A DNA stretch of 64,000 nt from Paulownia fortunei. Lineage: Eukaryota; Streptophyta; Magnoliopsida; Lamiales; Paulowniaceae. Below, piece by piece: positions 1 through 11,869 of this stretch. Position 1 is the first letter of the stretch, and the number at the start of each line of letters is the position of its first letter. The translations under genes and the position numbers were made by a program. Location: positions 1 through 64,000 of the forward strand of contig CM033107.1 of assembly GCA_019321725.1 (NCBI GenBank), in the 5' to 3' direction. The notes beneath the pieces were generated by a model. That model made no database searches. It was not told where the DNA came from and saw only the letters and a list, made by a program, of their open reading frames with translations.

Positions 1-3000
1 TCCTAATAAATTAAAAGCGTATGCCATAACACATGAGTTAGAATGAGGAAAAATAATTTTCTAAAAATTTTAAAACTTGAAACATGTTTCTCTTTTACGT
101 ATTCAAATTATTGTTTAATTTGATTTTTTTTTTTTACGTATAATTTCAAGGAAAACTTACATTATTTTTAATGAGATAAACAATATATTTCCTAATTTTA
201 TATTTAATTATGGCTAGAAATTCAAGAATCTCAGAATGTTGGTACCTATTTCTTGCTTTTTTATTAAAAAACTTTTTAAATGATTTTTTTCTCTTAAAAG
301 CTTACGTCGTAAAAAAATTATTTTTTCCTAATAAAGTAAAAGCGTATGCGATAATACAGGAGTTAGAACGAGGAAAAATAGTTTCCTACTCTTAAGGTTA
401 AATAAGATTAAAAATTTTAAAACTTGAAATATGTTTTAAAATTATAGTTTTACTCGATTGCTTTTTTTTACTGTATAATTTCAAGAAAAACTTACATTAT
501 TTTTTATGAGAGAAACAATATATTTCCTCCTTTTACATTTAATTATGGCTAGAAATTTTAGAATCGACTTAGAATATTGGTACCTATTTCTTGCTTTTTT
601 ATTAAAAAATATTAACAGATTTTTTTATTTTTAAAATTTTACGTTGTAAAAAAAATTATTCTTTCCTAATAAATTAAAAGCGTATACCATAACACAGGAG
701 TTAGAATGAGGAAAAATAATTTCCTAAAAATTTTAAAACTTGAAACATGTTTCTCTTTTACGTATTCAAATTACTGTTTAATTTAATTATTTTTTTCGTA
801 TAATTTCAAGGAAAACTTACATTATTTTTAATGAGAGAAACAATATATTTCCTAATTTCATATTTAATTATGGCTAGAAATTCAAGAATCTTAGAATGTT
901 GGTACCTATTTCTTGCTTTTTTATTAAAAAACTTTTTAAATGATTTTTTTCTCTTTAAAAGCTTACGTCGTAAAAAAATTATTTTTTCCTAATAAAGTAA
1001 AAGCGTATGCGATAATACAGGAGTTAGAACGAGGAAAAATAGTTTCCTACTTTTAAGGTTAAATAAGATTAAAAATTTTAAAACTTGAAATATGTTTTAA
1101 AATTATAGTTTTACTCGATTGCTTTTTTTTTACTGTATAATTTCAAGAAAAACTTACATTATTTTTTATGAGAGAAACAATATATTTCCTCCTTTTACAT
1201 TTAATTATGTCTAGAAATTTTAGAATCGACTTAGAATATTGGTACCTATTTCTTGCTTTTTTATTAAAAAAATTAACTGATTTTTCTATTTTTAAAATTT
1301 TACGTTGTAAAAAAAATTATTTTTTCCTAATAAATTAAAAGCGTATGCCATAACACATGAGTTAGAATGAGGAAAAATAATTTCCCAAAAATTTTAAAAC
1401 TTGAAACATGTTTCTCTTTTATGTATTCAAATTATTGTTTAATTTGATTGTTTTTTTTTACGTATAATTTCAAGGAAAACATACATTATGTTTAATGAGA
1501 TAAACAATATATTTCCTAATTTTATATTTAATTATGGCTAGAAATTCAAGAATCTCAGAATGTTGGTACCTATTTCTTGCTTTTTTATTAAAAAACTTTT
1601 TAAATAATTTTTTTCTCTTTAAAAGCTTACGTCGTAAAAAAGTTATTTTTTCCTAATAAAGTAAAAGCGTATGCGATAATACAGGAGTTAGAACGAGGAA
1701 AAATAGTTTCCTAATGTTAAGGTTAAATAAGATTAAAAATTTTAAAACTTGAAATATGTTTCTCTCTCACGTATTCAAATTTTAGTTTTACTCGATCGCA
1801 TTTTTTTTTACTATATAATTTCAAGGAAAACTTACATTATTTTCGATGAGAGAAACAATATATTTCCTCCTTTTACATTTAATTATGGCTAGAAATTCAA
1901 GAATCGACTTATAATATTGGTACCTATTTCTTGTTTTTTTATTAAAAAAAAATTAACTGGTTTTTTTATTTTTAAAAGTTTACATTTTTAAAAAATTATT
2001 TTTTTCCTAATAAATTTAAAGCGTATGCCATAACATAGGGTTAGAATGAGAAAAAATACTTTCCTATTGTTAAGGTTAAATAAGATTAAAAATTTAAAAA
2101 CTTGAAACATGTTTCTCTCTTATGTATTCAAATTCTTGTTTAACTGGATTGTTTTTTTTTACTGAATAATTTCAAGGAAGGCTTACATTATTTTCAATGA
2201 GAGAAACAATATATTTCCTACTTTTATATGTAATTAGGGCAAAAAATTGAAAAAGTGAATCTGAATGTTCGTACCTATTTCTTGCTTTTTTATTAAATTT
2301 TTTCTTTTTAAATATTTACATTCTAATAAATTAATTTTTCTCTAATAAATTAAAAGTTTATGCTATCACATAGGAGTAAGAATGATGAAAAATACTTTCT
2401 TTTTGTTAAGGTTAAATAAGATTCAAAATTTTAAAACTAGGTACATGTTTCTCTCTTACGTATTCAAATTATAGTTTTACTCGATTGTTTTTTTTTACTG
2501 TATAATTTTCAGGAAAACTTACATTATTTTCGATGAGAGAAACAATATATTTCCTCCTTTTATATTTAATTATGGCTAGAAATTCAAGAATCGACTTAGA
2601 ATGTTGGTACCTATTTCTTGCTTTTTTATTAAAAAGAAAATTAACTAATTTTTTTATTTTTAAAAGTTTACGTTTTTAAAAAATTATTTTTCTCCTAATA
2701 AATTAAAATCGTATGCTATAACACAGGAGTTAGAATGAGAAAAAATAATTTTCTACTATTAAGGTTAAATAAGATTAAAAATTTAAAATTGAAACATGTG
2801 TTTTCTTACGTATTCAAATTCTTGTTTAACTGGATTGTTTTTTTTTTACTGAATAATTTCAAGGAAAACTTACATTATTTTCAATGAGAGGACAATATAT
2901 TTCCTACTTTTATATTTAATTATGGCTAAAAATTGAAAAAGCGAATCTGAATGTTGGTACCTATTTCTTGTTTTCTTATTAAAATTTTATTTTGATTGAT

Positions 3001-6000
3001 TTTTTTTTCTTTTTAAACGTTTACATTCTAATAAATTAATTTTTCTCTAATAAATTAAAAGTTTATGCTATCACACAAGAGTAAGAATGATGAAAAATAC
3101 TTTCTTTTTGTTAAGGTTAAATAAGATTCCAAATTTAAAAACTTAATACCTGTTTCTCTCTTACGTATTCAAATTATAGTTTTACTCGTTTGCTTTTTTT
3201 TTTACTGTATAATTTCAAAGAAAACTTACATTATTTTCAATGAGAGAAACAATATATTTCCTCCTTTTATATTTAATTATGGCTAGAAATTCAAGAATCA
3301 ACTTAGAATGTTGGTACCTATTTCTTGCTTTTTTATTAAAAAAAATTTTAACAGATTTTTTTATTTTTAAAAGTTTACGTTGTAAAAAAGTTTATTTTTT
3401 TCTAATAAATTTAAAGCATAGGCCATAACACAGGAGTTAGAATGAGAAAAAATACTTTCCTACTATTAAGGTTAAACAAGATTAAAAATTTAAAAACTTG
3501 AAACATGTTTCTCTTTTACGTATTCAAATTACTGTTTAACTGGATTGTTTTTTTTTACTGAATAATTTCAAGGAAAGCTTACATTATTTTCAATGAGAGG
3601 AACAATATATTTCCTACTTTTATATTTAATTATGGCTAGAAATTCAGAAATCGACTCAGAATATTGGTACCTATTTTTTGCTTTTTTATTAAAAAACTTT
3701 TTAACTGGTTTTTTTTATTTTTAAAAGTTTACGTTGTAAAAAAATTTACTTTTTCCTAATAAATTAAAAGCGCATGCCATAACACAGGAGTTAGAATGAC
3801 AAAAAATACTTTCCTACTATTAAGCTTAAACAAGATTAAAAATTTTAAAACTTGAAACATCTTTCTCTCTTATGTATTCAAATTATTGTTTAACTGGATT
3901 GTTTTTTTTTCTGTGTAATTTCAAAGAAAACTTACATTATTTTCAGTGAGAAAAATAATATATTTCCTACTTTTATATTTAATTATGGCTAGAAATTCAA
4001 GAACCCACTCAGAATATTAGTACGTATTTCTTGCTTTTTTATTAAAAAAAAATTAACTGATTTTTTTATTTTTAAAAGCTTACGTTGTAAAAAAATTATT
4101 TTTTCCTAATAAATTAAAAGCGTATGCCATAACACAGGAGTTAGAATGAGGAAAAATAGTTTCCTACTCTTAAGGTTAAATAAGATTAAAAATTTTAAAA
4201 CTTGAAATATGTTTCTCTCTTACGTATTCAAATTATAGTTTTACTCGATCGCTTTTTTTTACTGTATAATTTCAAGAAAAACTTATATTATTTTTGATGA
4301 GAGAAACAATATATTTCCTTCTTTTATATTTAATTATGGCTAGAAATTCAAGAATCGAATTAGAATATTGGTACCTATTTCTTGCTTTTTTATTAAAAAA
4401 AAATAATTGATTTTTTTATCTTTAAAAGTTTACATTTTTAAAAAATTATTTTTTCCTAATAAATTAAAAGCGTATGCCATAACACAGGAGTTAGAATGAG
4501 AAAAAATACTTTCCTACTGTCAAGGTTAAATAAGATTAAAAATTTGAAAATTTGAAACATGTTTCTCTCTTACGTATTCAAATTATTGTTTAACTAGATT
4601 GTTTTTTTTTTTACTGAATAATTTTAAGAAAACTTACATTATTTTTTATGAGAGAAACAATATATTTCCTCCTTTTACATTTAATTATGGCTAGAAATTC
4701 AAGAATCGACTTTGAATATTTGGTACCTATTTCTTGCTTTTTTATTAAAAAAATTTTAACTGATTTTTTTATTTTTAAAATTTTACGTTGTAAAAAAATT
4801 ATTTTTTCCTAATAAATTAAAAGCGTATGTCATAACACAGGAGTTAGAATGAGGAAAAATAATTTCCTAAAAATTTTAAAACTTGAAACATATTTCTCTT
4901 TTACGTATTCAAATTATTGTTTAATTTGATTGTTTTTTTTTCGTATAATTTCAAAGAAAACTTACATTATTTTTAATGAGAGAAACAATATATTTCCTAA
5001 TTTCAAATTTAATTATGGCTAGAAATTCAAGAATCTCAGAATGTTGGTACCTATTTCTTGCTTTTTTATTAAAAAACTTTTTAATGATTTTTTTCTCTTT
5101 AAAAGCTTACGTTGTAAAAAAATTATTTTTTCCTAATAAAGTAAAGGCGTATGCGATAATACAGGAGTTAGAATGAGGAAAAATAGTTTCCTACTGTTAA
5201 GGTTAAATAAGATTAAAAATTTTAAAACTTGAAATATGTTTCTCTCTTACGTTATTCAAATTATTGTTTAACTAGATTTTTTTTTTACTGTATAATTTTA
5301 AGGAAAACTTACATTATTTTTTATGAGAGAAACAATATATTTCCTCCTTTTACATTTAATTATGGCTAGAAATTCAAGAATCGACTTAGAATATTGGTAC
5401 CTATTTCTTGCTTTTTTATTAAAAAAAATTTAACTGATTTTTTTATTTTTAAAATTTTACGTTGTAAAAAAATTATTTTTTCTAATAAATTAAAAGCGTA
5501 TGCGATAATACATGAGTTAAAATGAGGAAAAATAGTTTCCTACTATTAAGGTTAAATAACATTAAAAATTTAAAAATTTGAAATATGTTTCTATCTTACG
5601 TATTCAAATTATTGTTTAACTAGATTGTTTTTTTTTTTACTGAATAATTTTAAGGAAAACTTACATTATTTTCAATGAGAAAAAATATATATTTCCTACT
5701 TTTATATTTAATTATGGCTAGAAATTCAAGAATCTCATAATGTTGGTACCTATTTCTTGCTTTTTTATTAAAAAACTTTTTAAATGATTTTTTTCTCTTT
5801 AAAAGCTTACGTTGTAAAAAAATTATTTTTGCCTAATAAAGTAAAAGTGTATGCGATAATACAGGAATTAGAATGAGGAAAAATAGTTTCCTACAGTTAA
5901 GGTTAAATAAGATTAAAAATTTTAAAACTTGAAATATGTTTCTCTCTTACGTATTCAAATTATTATTTTACTCGATTGCTTTTTTTTTACTGTATAATTT

Positions 6001-9000
6001 CAAGGAAAATTTACATTATTTTTTATGAGAGAAACAATATATTTCCTCCTTTTACATTTAATTATGGTTAGAAATTCAAGAATCGACTTAGAATATTGGT
6101 ACCTATTTCTTGCTTTTTTATTAAAAAACAAATTAACTGATTTTTTTATTTTTAAAATTTTACGTTGTAAAAAAATTTATTTTTTCCTAATAAATTAAAA
6201 GCGTATGCCATAACACAGGAGTTAGAATGAGTAAAAATAATTTCCTAAAAATTTTAAAACTTGAAACGTGTTTCTCTTTTACGTATTCAAATTATTGTTT
6301 AATTTGATTGTTTTTTTTTCGTATAATTTCAAAGAAAACTTACATTATTTTTAATGAGAGAAACAATATATTTCCTAATTTCATATTTAATTATGGCTAG
6401 AAATTCAAGAATGTCAGAATGTTGGTACCTATTTCTTGCTTTTTTATTAAAAAACTTTTTAAATGATTTTTTTCTCTTTAAAAGCTTACGTTGTAAAAAA
6501 ATTATTTTTTCTAATAAAGTAAAAGCGTATGCGATAATACAGGAGTTAGAATGAGGAAAAATAGTTTCCTACTATTAAGGTTAAATAAGATTAAAAATTT
6601 TGAAACTTGATATATGTTTCACTCTTACGTATTCAAATTATAGTTTTACTCGATTGCTTCTTTTTTTACTGTATAATTTCAAGAGAAACTTACATTATTT
6701 TCAATGAGAGAAACAATATATTTCCTTCTTTTATATTTAATTGTGGCTAGAAATTCAAGAATCGACTTAGAATGTTGGTACCTATTTCTTGCTTTTTTAT
6801 TAAAAAAAAATTAACTGATTTTTTTATTTTTAAAAGTTTACGTTGTAAAAAAATTTATTTTTTCCTAATAAATTTAAAGCGTATGCCATAACACATGAGT
6901 TTGAAGGAGAAAAAATACTTTCCTACTATTAAGATTAAACAAGATTAAAAATTTAAAAACTTGAAACATGTTTCTCTTTTACGTATTCAAATTATTGTTT
7001 AACTAGATTTATTTTTTTTTACTGAATAATTTCAAGGAAAGCTTACATTATTTTCAATGAGAGGAACAATATATTTCCTACTTTTATATTTAATTATGGC
7101 TAGAAATTCAAGAATCGACTTAGAATGTTGATACCTATTTCTTGCTTTTTTATTAAAAAAAAATTAACTGATTTTTTTATTTTTAAAAATTTACGTTGTA
7201 AAAAAATTTATTTTTTCCTAATAAATTTAAAGCGTATGCCATAACACAGGAGTTAGAATAAGAAAAAATACTTTCCTACTGTCAAGGTTAAATAAGATTA
7301 AAAATTTAAAAATTTGAAACATGTTTCTCTCTTACGTATTCAAATTATTGTTTAATTAGATTGTTTTTTTTTTTACTGAATAATTTTAAGGAAACCTTAC
7401 ATTATTTTTGATGAGAGAAACAATATATTTCCTCCTTTTACATTTAATTATGGCTAGAAATTCAAGAATCGACTTAGAATATTGGTACCTATTTCTTACT
7501 TTTTTATTAAAAAAAAAATAACTCATTTTTTTATTTTTAAAATTTTATGTTGTAAAAAAATTATTTTTTCCTAATAAATTAAAAGCGTATGCCATAACAC
7601 AGGAGTTAGAATGAGGAAAAATAATTTCCTAAAATTTTTAAAACTTGAAACATGTTTCTCTTTTACGTATTTAAATTATTGTTTAATTTGATTGTTTTTT
7701 TTCTGTATAATTTCAAGGAAAACTTACATTATTTTTAATGAGAGAAATAATATATTTCCTACTTTTATATTTAATTAAGCCTAGAAATTCAAGAACCGGA
7801 TCAGAATGTTGGAACCTATTTCTTGTTTTTTATTAAAAAAAGTTTTAAATGATTTTTTTCTATTTAAAAGCTTACGTTGTAAAAAAATTATTTTGTCCTA
7901 ATAAAGTAAAAGCGTATGCGATAATACAGGAGTTAGAATGAGGAAAAATAGTTTCCTACTATTAAGGTTAAATAACATTAAAAATTTTAAAACTTGAAAT
8001 ATGTTTCTCTCTTACGTATTCAAATTATAGTTTTACTCGATCGCTTTTTTTTATTGTGTAATTTCAAGGAAAACTTACATTATTTTTGATGAGAGAAACA
8101 ATATATTTTGTCCTTTTACATTTAATTATGGCTAGAAATTCAAGAATCGACTTAGAATATTGGTACCTATTTCTTATTTTTTTATTAAAAAATTTTTTAA
8201 CTATTTTTTTTATTTTTAAAAGTTTACGTTTTTAAAAAATTATTTTTTCCTAATAAATTTAAAGGGTATGCCATAACATAGGGGTTAGAATGAGAAAAAA
8301 TACTTTCCTACCGTTAAGGTTAAATAAGATTAAAAATTTAAAAACTTGAAACATGTTTCTCTCTTACGTATTGAAATTCTTGTTTAACTGGATTATTTTT
8401 TTTTACTGAATAATTTCAAAGAAAACTTACATTATTTTCAATGAGAGAAACAATATATTTCCAACTTTTATATGTAATTAGGGCTAAAAATTGAAAAAGC
8501 GAATCTGAATGTTCGTACCTATTTCTTACTTTCTTATTAAATTTTTATTTTGATTGATTTTTTTTTCTTTTTAAATGTTTACATTCTAATAAATTATTTT
8601 TTCTCTAATAAATTAAAAGTTTATGCTATAACACAGGCGTAAGAATGATGAAAAATACTTTCGTTTTGTTAAGGTTAAATAAGATTCAAAATTTAAAAAC
8701 TTGTACGTGTTTCTCTCTTATGTATTCAAATTATAGTTTTACTCGATTGCTTTTTTTTTACTGTATAATTTCCAGGAAAACATACATTATTTTCGATCAG
8801 AGAAACAATATATTTCCTCCTTTTATATTTAATTATGGCTAGAAATTCAAGAATCGACTTAGAATGTTGGTACCTATTTCTTGCTTTTTTGTTAAAAAAA
8901 AATTAATTGATTTTTTTATTTTTAAAAGTTTACATTGCAAAAAAGTTTATTTTTTTCTAATAAATTTAAAGCATATGCCAAAACACAGGAGTTAGAATGA

Positions 9001-9144
9001 GAAAAAATACTTTCCTACTATTAAGGTTAAACAAGATTAAAAATTTAAAAACTTGAAACATGTTTCTCTTTTACCTATTCAAATTATTATTTAACTGGGT
9101 TTTTTTTTACTGAATAATTTCAAAGAAAGCTTACATTATTTTCA

Positions 9145-11420
9145 ATGAGAGGAACAATATATTTCCTACTTTTATATTTAATTATGGCTAGAAATTCAAG
9201 AATCGACTCAAAATATTGGTACCTATTTTTTGCTTTTTTATTAAAAAACTTTTTAACTGATTTTTTTCTTTTTAAAAGTTTACGTTGTAAAAAAATTATT
9301 TTTTCTAATAAATTAAAAGCGTATGCCATAACACAGGAGTTAGAATGAAGAAAAATACATTCCTACAGTTAAGCTTAAACAAGATTAAAAATTTTAAAAC
9401 TTGAAACATGTTTCTCTCTTATGTATATAAATTATTGTTTAACTGGATTGTTTTTTTTTCTATATAATTTTAAGGAAAACTTAAATTATTTTCAGTGAGA
9501 GAAACAATATATTTCCTACTTTTATATTTAATTATGGCTAGAAATTCAAGAACCCACTCAGAATATTGGTACCTATTTCTTGTTGTTTTACTAAAAAAAA
9601 TTAACTAATTTTTTTCTTTTTAAAATTTTACGTTGTAAAAAAATTTATTTTTTCCTAATAAATTAAAAGCGTATGCCATAACACAGGAGTTAGAATGAGG
9701 AAAAATAATTTCCTAAAAATTTTAAAACTTGAAACATATTTCTCTTTTACGTATTCAAATTATTGTTTAATTTGATTGTTTTTTTTTCGTATAATTTCAA
9801 GGAAAACTTACATTATTTTTAATGAGGAAACAATATATTTCCTAATTTCATATTTAATTATGGCTATAAATTCAAGAATCTCATAATGTTGGTACCTATT
9901 TCTTGCTTTTTTATTAAAAAACTTTTTAAATTGTTTTTTTCTCTTTAAAAGCTTACGTTGTAAAAAAATTATTTTTTCCTAATAAAGTAAAAGCGTATGC
10001 GATAATACATGAGTTAAAATGAGGAAAAATAGTTTCCTACTGTTAAGGTTAAATAACATTAAAAATTTAAAAATTTGAAATATGTTTCTATCTTACGTAT
10101 TCAAATTATTGTTTAACTAGATTGTTTTTTTTTTACTGAATAATTTTAAGGAAAACTTACATTATTTTCAATGAGAGGAACAATATATTTCCTACTTTTA
10201 TATTTAATTATGGCTAGAAATTCAAGAATCGACTCAAAATATTGGTACCTATTTTTTGCTTTTTTATAAAAAACTTTTTAAATTATTTTTTTCTCTTTAA
10301 AAGCTTACGTTGTAAAAAAATTATTTTTTCCTAATAAAGTAAAAGCGTATGCGATAATACATGAGTTAAAATGAGGAAAAATAGTTTCCTACTGTTAAGG
10401 TTAAATAACATTAAAAATTTAAAAATTTGAAATATGTTTCTATCTTACGTATTCAAATTATTGTTTAACTAGATTGTTTTTTTTTTACTGAATAATTTTA
10501 AGGAAAACTTACATTATTTTCAATGAGAGGAACAATATATTTCCTACTTTTATATTTAATTATGGCTAGAAATTCAAGAATCGACTCAAAATATTGGTAC
10601 CTATTTTTTGCTTTTTTATTAAAAAACTTTTTAAATTGTTTTTTTCTCTTTAAAAGCTTACGTTGTAAAAAAATTATTTTTTCCTAATAAAGTAAAAGCG
10701 TATGCGATAATACATGAGTTAAAATGAGGAAAAATAGTTTCCTACTGTTAAGGTTAAATAACATTAAAAATTTAAAAATTTGAAATATGTTTCTATCTTA
10801 CGTATTCAAATTATTGTTTAACTAGATTGTTTTTTTTTTACTGAATAATTTTAAGGAAAACTTACATTATTTTCAATGAGAGGAACAATATATTTCCTAC
10901 TTTTATATTTAATTATGGCTAGAAATTCAAGAATCGACTCAAAATATTGGTACCTATTTTTTGCTTTTTTATTAAAAAACTTTTTAACTGATTTTTTTCT
11001 TTTTAAAGTTTACGTTGTAAAAAAATTTACTTTTTCCTAATAAATTAAAAGCGTATGCCATAACACAGGAGTTAGAATGAAGAAAAATACTTTCCTACTA
11101 TTAAGCTTAAACAAGATTAAAAATTTTAAAACTTGAAACATGTTTCTCTCTTATGTATCTAAATTATTGTTTAACTGGATTTTTTTTTCTATATAATTTC
11201 AAGGAAAACTTAAATTATTTTCAGTGAGAGAAACAATATATTTCCTACTTTTATATTTAATTATGGCTAGAAATTCAAGAACCCACTCAGAATATTGGTA
11301 CCTATTTCTTGTTGTTTTACTAAAAAAAAAATAACTGATTTTTTTCTTTTTAAAATTTTACGTTGTAAAAAAATTTATTTTTTCCTAATAAATTAAAAGC
11401 GTATGCCATAACACAGGAGT
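9145..11420 (+). repeat. Five-unit higher-order satellite duplication, offset about 1.73 kb
   Basis: A multi-unit segment near 9145-9700 recurs near 10880-11420. Both carry AAGAACCCACTCAGAATATT (the ACCCACTCAG part at 9552 and 11281, offset 1729), a TTGTTGTTTTACTAAA variant, and the 22-bp-deleted unit just after. The segment following the right copy (11430-11795) instead resembles 7620-7970, sharing AAGAACCGGATCAGAATGTT (7791 and 11604, offset 3813). The array therefore has overlapping higher-order blocks of about 5 and 11 units rather than one fixed period. Confidence 0.7.
9905..10975 (+). repeat. Near-identical recently amplified satellite units, period 352-353 bp
   Basis: The string GAGGAAAAATAGTTTCCTAC followed by TGTTAAGGTTAAATAACATT begins at 10021, 10373 and 10726. 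Between those points the copies match almost base for base, including rare variants such as AAATAACATT, CTATCTTACG and GACTCAAAATATTGG. Elsewhere neighbouring units differ at many sites. The third copy leaves the pattern after about 10975, where the flank becomes TTTTTAACTGATTTTTTTC. This looks like very recent local amplification by unequal exchange or slippage. Confidence 0.85.
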
Positions 11421-11869
11421 TAGAATGAGGAAAAATAATTTCCTAAAAATTTTAAAACTTGAAACATGTTTCTCTTTTACGTATTTAAATTATTGTTTAA
11501 TTTGATTTTTTTTTTCTGTATAATTTCAAGGAAAACTTACATTATTTTTAATGAGAGAAATAATATATTTCCTACTTTTATATTTAATTATGCCTAGAAA
11601 TTCAAGAACCGGATCAGAATGTTGGAACCTATTTCTTGTTTTTTTATTAAAAAAAGTTTTAAATGATTTTTTTCTATTTAAAAGCTTACGTTGTAAAAAA
11701 ATTATTTTTTCCTAATAAAGTAAAAGCGTATGCGATAATACAGGAGTTAGAATGAGGAAAAATAATTTCCTACTATTAAGGTTAAATAACATTAAAAATT
11801 TTAAAACTTGAAACATGTTTCTCTCTTACGTATTCAAATTATTGTTTAATTGGATTGTTTTTTCTTTTT

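Noticed and set aside
3240..9348. Similar open frames of about 61-69 codons (MRETIYFL...ARNSRI...) in several satellite units, + strand
   Set aside because: They recur only because the unit repeats. Most units break the frame, starts and ends vary, and composition is Phe/Leu/Lys as expected from T and A runs. A dN/dS test across units would decide.
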